Source of the DNA: Anaeramoeba flamelloides
Lineage: Eukaryota > Metamonada > Anaeramoebidae
Direction of reading: 5' to 3'
Assembly (NCBI GenBank): GCA_027625915.1
Contig: JANTQA010000023.1
Location: 2,232,001-2,296,000 of the forward strand
Length of the DNA: 64,000 bases
Shown in pieces: positions 19,913-31,805 of this stretch. The position numbers and the translations under genes are program-made. The notes below the pieces were generated by a model. It searched no databases, was not told where the DNA came from, and saw only the letters and a program-made list of their open reading frames with translations. Each line of letters begins with the position of its first letter. Position 1 is the stretch's first letter.

Positions 19913-22900
19913 TTAATTTAAATACATATAAAATAGAAGAGGGGGGGAGACAGAAATTGAAATCGAATTAAGTGAAAGATTATTTCGAAAAAATATATTT
20001 TAGAATTAATATATTTTTGAAAATAATTTCATTTGATTTAATTGGCTTTGATTCTATTAGGAATCAATTTGCAAATTGTTAATTCTAAAATGTGTAGAAA
20101 GCCTTTTTTTAAAAAAAAATATAATTTATTTTTAATACCAGTGACAAAGTTCTTACAATATTTTTTACCTTGAGAATATATTATTTAAAATAAAAGAGAA
20201 TTGGTCTCAAAGTTATATTTTTATAACCAGTTTGTGAAATTAAAAATTAGAAAAAATAAATTATTATTTCATGTTTTGGAAATTAAAATAATAATAATTA
20301 ATGAAAAGTAAGGTAAAATATTTTTTTTTTTTTGAACACATAAAATTATTTGCTCTTATTATTAATAAAATAAAAGGTAAATTGTATTAAAAATTTGATT
20401 CATTTTTTCAGAAAAATGAATTAAATTCTCTAAAGAAATTTAAGTTAATCAAAAAGATTTAATTTTGAAAAACACAAAGATCTACAAAACTCAGTATTGA
20501 AAAAAATTACAAGAATTTCAATCTAGAGGAAAAGAGTGAAAAAAAAATAATTGTTAAAACTAATTTTTTTGATCTTTCTTTTAAATAAGTTGACTGACAA
20601 AATCAAACTTTAAAACAAAAAAAATACCAAAATCTTGAATGATCTTTCACTATAATTTTTAGTAAGAAGAAATCATATCTTGATAATTTTTGAAATAAAG
20701 TTTATCTCGAAAAATTTTATCATTTTTGATTTTTATTTCAAGAGTCATTTTAGTCACTTTGGAGTTGTACTAATTTTTAATGACCATTTTCACGAGAAGA
20801 AGGTGTTTTGAAAATCAGTCATATTCTCAAAGAAACCCACATAACGCCATAATATAATAACAATTTATATTCCAAAGTATAAAATTATATCCTAATAAAA
20901 TCATTTTTTTCACTTATAATTTTATTTTCAATTTGAAATATGAACTTTTGAAAAAACAAGATTAAGGAAACAATCTATATTGGTGTTGGGTTGGAAAGTT
21001 TCCTTTCAATGATTTAATAAATCAAATTAAAGAGAAAAATCTACAAACTTAATGTTGATTTTTTAAATTCTTAAAAAATAGATGCAATAAATACTTGTAT
21101 TAAAAAAACACAAAAAGTATGAGAACACAATAATACATAGTTTTTTGTTTCAATTTTAAATAATTATTAATCACATTTAAGCCAACTATAAATAAAAATT
21201 TCATCCTTCTTTTACTTACAGAATCATATTTTTTTATTTTATTTATAATTTATTTGAAAACAAACAGCAAAAAAAGACAAGTTTAATATTTTTTTCCTTT
21301 TCACTCAATTCTAATGTTTAATATTAAAAAACAAATAAGAATCAAATTGAATATTGATTAGATTTTTTAAAGTGTAATGGTACTCTACAAATGAAATGAT
21401 TTACTCTGCCAAATGGACAATTGATTTATTCTCTTGATAGTAACTATTTTATATGAGTTAATCTGGAGAAATACAACTTCCTGTGACACAAAAAGTTCTT
21501 ATTTATAAAACGATCTTTTCAATAATAATCCAAAAAAAAAACAAAAAACAAAACAAAAAAATAATAATTAACTTTGTGTTGGAACCATCACCTTCTTGTT
21601 TTGTTCACTTTACTTTTACAAATGATCTTGGTTTTTGAAAGGAAAAAAAATAAATAACCTAAAATGTATATTTTCAATAACTTTTATGATCGAACCCTCT
21701 CTGCTTGAATGAATGGTAATCGTTTAATACTGCCCATTCTATTTGATTAAATTTTTATAGTTGACACTTCAGGTATCTACGAAAGAAATAAAATCTTATA
21801 GATGCTAAAAAAAAAAAAAAATCAAGTTTTTCATTTTTCATCCTGAAAAAGTATTGTTAAAATTTATTTTTGAAATTTTTCAACATCTTTTTTTAATTAA
21901 AAATAATAATTATTGTTATGTTCTGAGTTTAATTTAAGCATACATTTCTAGTGTAATCTGGATGATTTTCAATCCATCATCTTCTTGTGAAAAAGAATAA
22001 TTTGTTATATAAGGTTTAATTAAAATGTTTACATTTGTTATTATTGTAAACTTGAAAATAAAAAATTAATATTAAATTGATTTTCCATAAAGAGTTTTAA
22101 TAGGGGTAAAATATATTGTTTTTCATATTTGGTAAAATTCAATTTTCAACCAAAACTACTTAATTATTGAGAAAGAAAATTAATACCAATTTTTTTTTTG
22201 GAAATTTTAGAAGATTTGATTTAAATGAATGAGACAAAAGTCTTTGATCTTTGAAAAAAAAAATTGATGTAACGATAAAAAATTCATTTTATACTTTAGC
22301 CTTTTAAATTAAATATTGTAAAAAGTTTCAGATATTTTGCAAAAAGAATCCACATTTTTTAAAAATGAATCATAGAATAAAAAAAAAATTGTTTTGTTTG
22401 TTATTTTGTTGACTCAATAATTATTAAGTATTAAAATCAAAATAAAACCAAAATAATAAATAAATAATTATACAGCAAAAAAAAAGTATAAATTATGGCT
22501 TGGATTTGAAATAAAAAAGGGAAATCAGTAATGGTACTACACTTCAAAATAATAATAATACCCAAAATATTATCAAAATAACGAAACAAAAGTTTTCTTT
22601 CTTTTTTTTTTTAGGGGGGATGTTAAAAATGAAGGTCTTTTTTGATCATATCAAGAATATTTTTTAGAAAATTCTTCAAAAGGCATTTGTAAAAAGAAAT
22701 TAAAATGGAAAAGAAGATTACTTCGCTTTTTGTATGAAATTTTTTAAAAATTTCTAATAAATAAATAATTATTGAATGCTTATCATAATTTTTTTGAATA
22801 ACATCTTTTGGATTTAGATATTGTGGTATTCCAAATGTTGAAAAAATTGTAAATACTTTTTCTAAATTTTGTTCACCATTTTTCTATTAAATTAGTTGGG

Positions 22901-23294
22901 TTAGAAGATAATATAAAAGAAGATAAAAATTGAAAAAAATATATATTAATTTTTTTTTTTTATTGATGATGGAAGAGATCAAAGATCCTCTTACAGACAT
23001 TAGATTTTCTTGAGTTTTATATTGATTAGAAAATCAATAGATTTTTAGAATAAAACAGAAAACCTCAAGAAAACCTAGGCACTTGACAAATAAAACAGAA
23101 AAATTATAAAAAACCTAACAAAAAGTGCCGTAGAGTGCCTAGCTTTTTTTTTTTTTTGTAATAAATAGAAAATTTTTGAAATTTTCGGTTTATAACAAAA
23201 ACAAAAAGTAAAAAAAACCTCCGTTAGCTTTTCCAGAATTCAAAAGAAAAAAGATCCTTTGAAGAGCAATTCTAATCAAAGTATCATTAAAAAT
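19913..23294. other. AT-rich spacer
   Basis: No gene, tRNA or intact element recognised. A GATCGAACCC-type string at 21689 resembles a tRNA T-loop but has no partner stem. The segment 22980-23280 has internally repeated pieces (CTAGGCACT, AAAACAGAAAA) and partial similarity to 15140-15420. A 7-base G run lies at 19941. Confidence 0.5.
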
Positions 23295-23798
23295 GAGTAT
23301 ATTATTAAATTTCAAATTTGATCAAATTTCAAAACCATTCAAATTGAATTTTTTGGTATTTTTGAAGAGTTTCTTGATTATTTTCATCGTTAGATATGAA
23401 AGTTTTTAATGGTTTTTAATGATTGTGGGCGGAAAAATCAAAAAGATTATTTTGTGATTGGTAGTATTTTATTGCTTAAATTGTAGAAAATCCAAAAGTT
23501 GAAATCGTCAATACTAAATATTTTTAAAAATTTATTCAAAAACAATTCTAACCATCAAAGTTAAGTGTGAAATTTTAACCCCTTAAACTAGTTAGAAAAG
23601 TCTAATTGGTCTCTTAATTATTTTTTTTTTCAAAATCCTAACCAAATTACCCAAACATACTATAAATTACCCTGACATACCAATAACTTTCCCAAAAAAA
23701 TGAGTTTTAAATACCCACAGTCAATATATTTCAATAAAATTAGCTATTGTGAAAAAAAATTAAGAATTTGACAAATTTTGAAAAGTAATAATTTTCCC
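23295..23798 (-). mobile_element. Mutator-like MITE, ~500-bp family, with 9-bp target duplication
   Basis: Flanked on both sides by ATTAAAAAT (23286-23294 and 23799-23807). Terminal inverted repeats of about 35 bp: GAGTATATTATTAAATTTCA at one end and its imperfect complement ending TTTTCCC at the other. It is the reverse-orientation counterpart of 47714-48249. A 9-bp duplication with long inverted repeats is typical of Mutator-like elements. Confidence 0.7.
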
Positions 23799-24180
23799 AT
23801 TAAAAATAATAAATTAGCTTCAATCTTTTTTTATTTGTTTGCTGTTTATTATTTATTGAGACAATCGAGATTATGGGGTTTCAAAAATAAATAGAAACAC
23901 ATCTTGTTTCATTGGTTCAAAAATCACTTGTTATAATTATTCGTTTTAGATCCCCTTCCAGACTCAAAATAACGATCTTGTTCTCGTGCAAAGATGATAT
24001 TAATAGTCGTTTATTCGAACTCCTATATATCATGTTATATCACTTTCAACAAGCTCATTTTTTTCGTTCTTCTAGTCCAAACTCAAGTCATAACAAGTTG
24101 GTTGTTTCCAAATCAAAACAATAAACACCAATATTTATTTTTTAATTTTTACAATTTCGATTTTTTTAATTGCTATATAA

Positions 24181-24717
24181 ATAAACCCCAATTCAAAATT
24201 TTTAACACACCAAAATTCGATTTGTGAAAAAAAAAAACTTATTTAACCACTTCTCGAAGATTTACCAAATTAGAACCATTCACCAATTGAAATGTTAACA
24301 CCTTTTTATAAAATAAAATACTCACAAAACAATAAATAAATAATTATCAATACAAATAAATCATGGGTGTGTTAAAAATTTTGGAGAGAGCAAAACAAAA
24401 AAATACATTAGTAAATTTGATTAAATTCTATTAGGAATTTTGATCGATCAAAGGTTAGATACTACCAACTAATTTTATTTGAGTTCTTCTATTTGGAACA
24501 ACTTGACTTTAACATAATATAAACCTTTTAGAAAAATTTTGATCCAACGAAGCAAATTACGTAATTCAAACAATGAAATGAAAACAAAAACTAAAAGATG
24601 AAAAAATGATTATCATATTTTACAAAAATCAAAATTATCTCAAATTTCAATGAAATTGTATTATTGTGATTGTTTGGAACGTTTTAGCTGTGTGGAAAAT
24701 TTTGAATTTTAGTTTAT
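24181..24717 (+). mobile_element. ~538-bp terminal-inverted-repeat element, copy 1
   Basis: A direct copy lies at 60106-60644 with near-identical text (CAATAAATAAATAATTATCA, then GGAGAGAGCAAAACAAAAAA). The ends are imperfect inverted repeats: ATAAACCCCAATTCAAAATT against the complement of ...AAAATTTTGAATTTTAGTTTAT. No target duplication is clear, so the superfamily is open. It is non-coding. Confidence 0.65.
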
Positions 24718-24841
24718 ATTATTCTAGAAGACCTACCATTCTTCTATTTATTTAAATATTAATGTATTTAGATAAAGAAAGGTTTTTTATCTTTCAATTT
24801 CCCAGATAGTGTAAGTGCTCAAAAGTTTGTAAAATGTACTT

Positions 24842-25743
24842 ACTGTTGTGGAAGAAAAGTGGTACACGGAAGAAAATTTGGATCGACTTATTTTTTAAAA
24901 AATTAAAAATTTAATGGCCAAAATTAGTAAAACTGATCAAAACCACCAGGATTTTTTGAAGATAATAAGAATCCAAATGGGGATTAAAACATTTTAAGAA
25001 GTGTTGTTATGGTATCTAACTTCGATTTTCTTGTGATTTCATTTGCATCGAGATCTTTCAAGAAGAATGTCTTAAAAATCCAAATTCTTATTATAAAACT
25101 AAATCTTCACAGAAATGAAGAATTATCACTATTTTTTATCTTTGACATTTTGAATGTTATTTTAACAATAAGAATTTGTTGGGTTAGTTCTTTGAATTTT
25201 ATATTGATTTTTTTGGTATTTTAATCCTTAATCTTGATATTTGATGCTATTTTTTTAAAAAAATAAATGATATTTCAGGTTCTATTAAGATTTAGAATGA
25301 AAAATAGAAAAATCAGAAATTGGTCATTTTCACAATTGCTTTATCTTAAAAATACTACCATTTTTTTCTCAAGTACTCACATAATAATTCAGATAAAGTA
25401 TTTAGAATTATCTCTGAAAGTCGTAATTTGTCAGATGTAAATTGTCAAAAAAATGTGCTTATTACTCATTTTTGCCACTTTTTACAATCAAAAATAAAAG
25501 GAATTTGATTTTTAAGAAATTCATTTGAAGTATCTTGATGTAAATGAAATCACAAGAAAATCGAAGTTAGATACCATAACCATACTTCTTAAAAGCTTTT
25601 AGTCCCCATTTGGATTCTTATTCTCTTCAAAAAATCCTGGTGGTTTTGATCAGTTTTACTAATTTTGGCAATTAAATTTTTAATTTCTTACAAAATAAGT
25701 CCATCAGACTTTTCTTTCGTGCACCAATTTTCTTCCACAACAG
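24842..25743. repeat. large inverted repeat A (245-bp arms, ~410-bp loop)
   Basis: The left arm 24842-25088 and the right arm 25500-25743 are inverted copies, about nine bases in ten identical by eye. Shared blocks include AAAACTGATCAAAACCACCA, GGATTTTTTGAAGA, ATGGTATCTAACTTCGATTT and CTTGTGATTTCATTT. The outer tips are CTGTTGTGGAAGAAAA and its complement. A transcript across it would fold into one long hairpin. The arms are related to those of inverted repeat C. Confidence 0.85.
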
Positions 25744-26296
25744 TTAGCAACTCTAAAGAGAAATTTGAATTTGAGTAAGAAATTTTTTTATTCCCAAAAG
25801 CCTTTTTTTCAAAAGTTATTTACAAAATCCCATTGACTTTTGTTTTTTGGTGGTAATTCTAAATCTAAGTATAAAAACTAATTTGCACAAAAAGAGAAAA
25901 TTGGATGGAATTTCTTCTTTGTGGATACAGATAAATTATACTATTATTTTCTAATTAAAAAAAAAATAAACTTTTTTGTTCACTTTCCAAAATAAAGAGA
26001 TCCAAATTAATAAAACTCAAGGTTATCATGATCAAATGATCTTCAAAAGATCTTGTTTTTTTTTCAGAGTTTAAGAGAATAGAAGAATAAGTATTTGAGA
26101 ATCTGAAATAAAAATTTTTCAATCTTAATTGGAAAATGACAGTAATAATTTGGGAAATGTTTTTCGATTCATCAAATTTTCTTGTTGAATCATTTTATAA
26201 TTAATTAACCGAAAAGCTTTTCGATCTTTTGATAGAACACTAAATCCAAAAAAAAAAAAGACAACAAACTTTTGGTTCAATTCCCATTTTTTTTTT

Positions 26297-27858
26297 CACA
26301 AGAGTAAATCGTCTCCAAACATTTGACGAATTTTTGAAATGTTTTTAAACTTGGCCTTGAAGATAGTTTTTTTTTTAAAAACATTTAATCTCAAGAAACA
26401 TGACAAATATGATGGTTTTTCGAAATGTTCTTTAAAACGAAATGTCTTTTTACTCTGGGTTATCGAGATTTAGAAAAAGAGATTTTGACCAAAAATATTT
26501 GATACTTTTATTTCGAATTTAGCAGTAGTGTTCACACTCTTGTGAAACAAGCAAAAAAAAAAGTGTCCTAATAGATTTTCATCCAGCTGTCATGTCAAAA
26601 ATCCACAAATTTGATTTTTTTTTTAAAAGCAAAAACAACAAAAAAAAATCGGTTCAAAACTTTCAATGGGGTAACTTTTGGAAAACACAAAAAGTGAATC
26701 AACTTACTGGTGAAAATTCATTAAAATCCAATAAACGAGGATTTTTTGAATGCAAAATTGCGGCAAAGGCAAGCCCATTTCTGAAACTTTCTTGGAAATC
26801 GTTTATTATCACAGGGTATTTTTCAATTCTGTTCTTGCACCATTCAAACAAAAAATTTACAGGGTCGATTTTGTTTAAAGGTATGCCAGTAAATGAAAAA
26901 AAGAGAGTAACAAGCCACATTGCAAAAGTGAGCTTTTTTTCGTTACACTTAACCAAGTCTTTTTCTTGTAAGGTTATAGGGATCTCTTGGTTGGTAATAA
27001 ATCGAATGATTTTTCTTGTGATCTGTTTGCGATATTTTTTTGCTCTGAATTGTGATTTTGTAAAATGGCCAACACTCCTGTTTGTTAAGCACTCAAACAA
27101 AGTTACCAAATTCTGTAAATTGTCAAACAGGTTTGAAAAGCGTTTGATTTTTTTTGGATAGTCATGCGGCAGATGGTGAATGGCCCACTTCCTGATGACC
27201 TCTTTTTGGTGGTAATCATAAAGCGTTTCTGGTACGTCTTCAAAGCGCAAAGAAATGGCATTTTTGGAGCGTGGGTAGGTTGTCAATGGCGACACTGTTC
27301 TTTGGAGAAGAAAATCGTCCTTGATTTTTTTCTTTGGTTTCACGCAAATGATCTCACTTGAAGACAATTCTTCATAAGAAGGCGATCTTTGAAAAGTCAT
27401 GAATCAAATTAAATTATAATTTCCGCTTTTGGTCTTGAGTTTGGAATGAAAACTGTTATCGTTACAAAGGTAAAGAAAAAATTTTATTTCCGAAACAAAT
27501 ATTAAAAAATGATTTGTTGGAAAAATTAATTCTCCATTATTCCCTTCTTGATTGATGGTGTTCTTTTATTTGAACATTTTTTTCTCAAAAAATTTCGGTT
27601 GTAAGGGAAAGAAAAATTTTTAACGATCAAATAAATCAAAAAATTTTTGCAAATTTTTTTACGAGAATTTCTTCATTTTGGAAATATTGTTAACACAAGT
27701 ATCAAGACATTTCATTTCCAAGATCATTTCAAAAACTCATCATATTTGTCATGTTTCCAGGGATTAAATGCTTTCAAAAAAAAAAAACTATCTTCGGAGT
27801 TAATTTTACAACTTTTCAAAAATTCGTCAAATGTTTGAAGATGATTTACTCTTGTGGA
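26297..27858. repeat. inverted repeat B enclosing the CH-domain gene
   Basis: The left arm 26297-26460 and the right arm 27703-27858 are inverted copies, roughly 80% identical. Both contain CATATTTGTCATGTTTC, AAAACTATCTTC and AAAAATTCGTCAAATGTTTG. The outermost motif is CACAAGAGTAAATCG on the left and GATTTACTCTTGTG on the right. The CH gene (26470-27400) fits inside. On the minus strand the right arm reads as coding-like HLQTFDEFLKSCKINSEDS. Confidence 0.8.
26470..27400 (-). CDS. tandem calponin-homology (CH) domain protein, two exons
   Basis: The start ATG is 27400-27398. Exon 1 runs to 26708, where a strong donor (CCA|GTAAGT) follows. The best acceptor gives exon 2 at 26586-26470 in phase 0, for 269 residues; this second exon is tentative. 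Residues ~60-170 form CH1 (HQKEVIRKWAIHHL, then FDNLQNLVTLFECL). From ~178 comes CH2, with its signature pieces FLFEWCKN (183-190) and DFQESFRNGLAFAAILH (201-217), then NPRLLDFNEF. Paired CH domains bind F-actin, as in alpha-actinin, spectrin, filamin and fimbrin. The N-terminal ~55 residues are variable, with Ser/Lys. CH2 seems to end early: the exon-2 text after DENLL is a weak match to CH2 helices. The gene lies inside a palindrome, so this may be a truncated duplicate of a longer actin-binding protein. Confidence 0.8.
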
Positions 27859-29387
27859 AAAATAGTGGGCATTTAAAAAAAGTGTGAAATTTGTTTTCCA
27901 AAATTTTCACTCTAGAAATGTGGACATTTGTAAAAAACTGATCAAAATCACCAGAATTTTAAAAAAGTTTACAAAATTTGAAATTTGGACGAAGAACTTT
28001 CAAGGAGGATAGAATCTAATATAGCTTTTCAGGATTTCAATTTCTTCAATATTGTTTCAAGAAGAATCTGAAAAAGGAATAAGACTTTATTTTTGAGAAT
28101 AAAGAGTAGCAAATACTATGATTTTCCAATTAAAAAAAAAAATTTTTTAGTTCACATTCCAAAAACTTTTTCTAATTTATAAGTTGAAAGAAAATCCAAA
28201 GATCTTAACAACATCATTTAGAAATTATGTTTTAGACAATAAATTGAACTTCCTGAGTGAACTCTAAGATAAAATTTTTACTCTACTAATATGGTTTTAG
28301 TAGTAATAAATAATAGTCATTTTGGAAATTGAGATTAAAATTATTCATTTATTAATTTGAAAATAACAGTATAAGAAAAATTTACAATTTTTGGACAATT
28401 TATCTCTCATAAAATACATCTTTTCGAGACAACCCTTAATACTGTTAATTGAAAAATAATAAGATCAAAATTTTCATAAAGCTTTCCATACTGGTATTTG
28501 AATAATAAATGGGATTTTTTTTCACTTCATTTTTAATTTCTCTTTTTTAAGAGAACATAGATCGAGAACCTTAAATTGTAACCTAATCTCTTTGAGAACT
28601 ATATTTATAAAAAAAAAATATGGAAAAGGAAGTGAAAATTCTTTCCCATTTAGAATTCAAATACCAGTAAAATAATCACATTTCAAGAATTAAAAGAAAT
28701 CCACAAAGTCCGCATTCTCAAAAGGTAAATCAATAATTTAACACTGACTAGTAGAGAATTAATATTTTGAAATGTTACTATGATTTACAAATCTTTTTTC
28801 GAAATCTCAATGAAAATTTTCTTACATTTATTTTGTACAAATAGTATTTAATCAGAATAATTTTCTCATTAATTGTTAAAAATCTTTACCTATTTTGATA
28901 AAGGAACTGTGGAAAAGACAAATTTCTGATTTTTCCAATTTTAAATCACAAAATCATCAAAAATACTAAAAACTTTCTTTAAAAATAGCCTTGAATATCA
29001 AAATTTATGATTAAAGAAACTAAAGAATTGATATAAAATCCAAAATTCATATTCAAAAAACCTAATCTTTTTTATAACATTATAAATAAAAAATATAAAA
29101 GATAGTGATAATTCGATATTTTCTGTGAAGATTTAGTTTTATAATAATAATTGGGATTTTTAAGATATTCTTCTTGAAGGATCTTGATGTTAATAAAATC
29201 AGGAAAATCTATATTAGATTTTATCCTGCTTAAAAGGTCTTCGTCCACATTCAAATTTTGTGAACTTTTTTACAATGTTTGTGATTTTGATCAGTTTTTT
29301 ACAAATGTCCACATTTCTAGAGAGAAAATTTTAAAAATCAAATTTCACACTTTTTGAAAAAAGTACTTTTTTTCAACAAGAGTTAAT
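27846..29387. repeat. inverted repeat C (~215-bp arms, ~1.1-kb loop)
   Basis: The left arm 27846-28060 and the right arm 29165-29387 are inverted copies. Shared blocks: TCTAGAAATGTGGACATTTG, AAAAAACTGATCAAAATCAC, AAGTGTGAAATTTG and AATCTAATATAG. The left tip overlaps the right tip of repeat B (ACTCTTGTGGAA). One arm reads FDQFFTNVHISRVKILENKF on its minus strand, the other FDQFFTNVHISREKILKIKF on plus, so the arms derive from protein-coding DNA. The loop is AT-rich and contains a small nested palindrome (28485-28545 with 28620-28672). Confidence 0.8.
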
Positions 29388-29652
29388 TTTCATTATAAAA
29401 GTAAAGAAAGCCTTTATAATCCTACTTAGAAATTTATAAGAAATTTAAATTCTTTTTCTATTATAAAGTTTTATTTTGTATATCAGACTTTAAAATGGTT
29501 ATTAAAATTTTTCATAAACGGTAAAATTAATAATATAAGAAAAAAAAATCCAGTTTTCTTTTTTTGGTTTTGTAAATGAAAAACAAATTGATAAAAAAAT
29601 TTTTCATTAAATTAGAGCTTCAATTTCCTAAATGGAAAAATTAAAAGTTTAA

Positions 29653-30852
29653 GGGTGCAAGTACATTTTTCATTTTTTGAGTACGACCATTGATATTGAA
29701 CTGAATTATTAAAATCATTTCTTTCCCCAAATACATCGATATTTTCGGAAATACTAGAGTGGAATATATTCTAGTATAAGATATTTCCATACCAATAAAA
29801 AAAAACGGAAATCAAAAAAAATGAAAAAATTGATCAACAAAAAATAAATAAAGATCATTTATTACTTGATCTTATCTATAATATTTTACACAATTAATTA
29901 TTCTTTATCTGGTTTCATTATATATTCTTTATGAAAATAATTTTGTTTAGAAAATTTTTGATAAACAAATTACTGTTTATTTCTAAAGAATTTCCAAAAT
30001 GAATTTCAAAATCTTATTTTCATTTAATTCATCTAATTCTTGTTTTAGTTCAGAAAATCAGATATTTTTTGAATACTTCTTCAGAATGAAAGTTTATTGG
30101 ACAAATTCGTTTGATTTGATAATTATTTATTTTCCATTAAAATGAGAACTACAAAATAATTCTGAATCTGATTGAATTTTTTCTTGAATTTTTCAATTAT
30201 TTTGATTTGAATCTTTTTTAACTATTTTTTGATTCCAATAATTCAACCCATCTATTTTAATTTTTGAAATAGTATTCTTTGTGTTGGCTTGGTTTGATAA
30301 AAATATTTCAAAAAAGAATTTTGAAAGCTAATTTTGTAAAAAATGTTTTTTAAAATACGAACAAATAGTAATGGGGGTGAGAAATTCAAGGAAAAAAATA
30401 GTTTGGATCCATACAAACTAACAAGATAAAGAAAACCAATCTTAGAAAATAAGTTTTTATCGATTTTTTTTTTTTTTCATTTTTGATTTCAACAAATTTA
30501 TTTGAAATATGATTTTCGTATTTGGTATTCTAAAAGAAAATATTTGTTTCAAATGCACACCCTTCCGGGTCTATTTTTTTGGTTTACTGTTTGATTAATT
30601 TTGATCGTTAGTATAAACACATCTCTAGATCAAAAACCAAATTGAATAAAACTAAAAATTTAATCCCAAAAAATGTTTATAAAATCGGAAAATAAAAGAT
30701 TCAACTCTGAATTACTTTGATTCTTTTCACAAATAGACTAGCGAATAGTGTTTTGGTTCCAAAGGTTCAATATCTGGTGGCACTCAAAAAATATTTTTCA
30801 GTAAGGTTAACACAATTAAAATTTTTCAAAATGGTAAAATGTACTTACTTCC
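29653..30852 (+). mobile_element. TTAA-flanked non-autonomous DNA transposon, 1.2 kb, copy 2
   Basis: TTAA stands directly outside both ends (29649-29652 and 30853-30856). The left end GGGTGCAAGTACATTTT is the imperfect complement of the right end AAAATGTACTTACTTCC, and TTTTTTGAGTRC and ATATTGAAC blocks continue the inverted repeat further inside. Length and order match 15681-16886. It encodes nothing recognisable. TTAA duplication is the hallmark of piggyBac-type transposition. Confidence 0.75.
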
Positions 30853-31259
30853 TTAAACAATTCCAAAACAATTGGATAATAGAGACTTTCTTTTTTTTTC
30901 ACATATTCTTTATCTTATATGATTACTGGGATTACTTTTCTTTTGAATTGAATTTTTGCCATTTTTTTCAATCAAAAAAATTTTTTTCTTCTTATAAATC
31001 TAGAAATATAAATTTTATCTTAAACTATTATAGAAATTGAATTTTGCATTCCATAAAACACAATTTTATAAGAGATAACTAATTTCTATGTTTTTTTTTA
31101 AAAATTATGGCAGGATCCGAAAGGTTTTAACCGTATTTTAATAAAACAATAAATAACTAATATGAAATAATTATTCAATTTGTATTAAAATCTAATCAAT
31201 ATAAAAAAATTAAACTCCATTTCACTCAAAGTAACCTAACAAAAATGAATTATTCACAT

Positions 31260-31745
31260 TTTTTAAGAATCAACCAAACTTAGATTGTTTAGAAATAAGA
31301 TAAATAATAAACTTCGGATTATAGTCGATATTGATGAAAGAAATACCTCAAAAAACATATAATTTCAAAAAAAAAAAAATATATTTAATGCCACTTTCGT
31401 TGTATTGTTTCATCTAGAATTTCAAAATTTCTTTGGAAAATAAAAATTATTTAAAGTAGAAGTTTCTAAGTATAAATTGTGTATATTTTATAAGAAAAAG
31501 CCAAAAATAACTTATCCTAATGTTAATTTAGAGTTTTTAAGATTTTTTGTTTTTAAAAATTAACTTTTAAAAACAAAATAAAAACAGATAGTAAAAGTAA
31601 AAAAAAAACAGACAAAAAAAGAAACAATTTACTAAATGAGAAACAAACGAATTTGATCTAAAAATTGAAAATTTATTTTGAGAAGAATAATGAATTAAAA
31701 TCATGGAATATCTTCGATTAATTCAATAAAACTGGACCACGTTAA
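31260..31745 (-). repeat. dispersed repeat, copy 2 (inverted copy at 7.3-7.8 kb)
   Basis: The minus strand matches 7285-7815. CAACCAAACTTAGATTGTTT (31268) is the complement of the block at about 7783, and the other end carries the complement of GGTCCAGTTTTA. Confidence 0.65.
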
Positions 31746-31805
31746 CTAAAAAAGTTGTAATTTAAAAAGAATGTTAAAAGTTTAAATATCTATTTATTTA
31801 TTTAG

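Noticed and set aside
21689-21760. tRNA-like GATCGAACCCTCT string
   Set aside because: It resembles the T arm of a minus-strand tRNA, but no acceptor, D or anticodon stem can be built around it.
26592-27161. Plus-strand frame of 189 codons opposite the CH gene
   Set aside because: It is antisense to the CH-domain exon, whose protein matches a known domain pair. The plus frame is Phe/Lys/Ser-rich with no domain.
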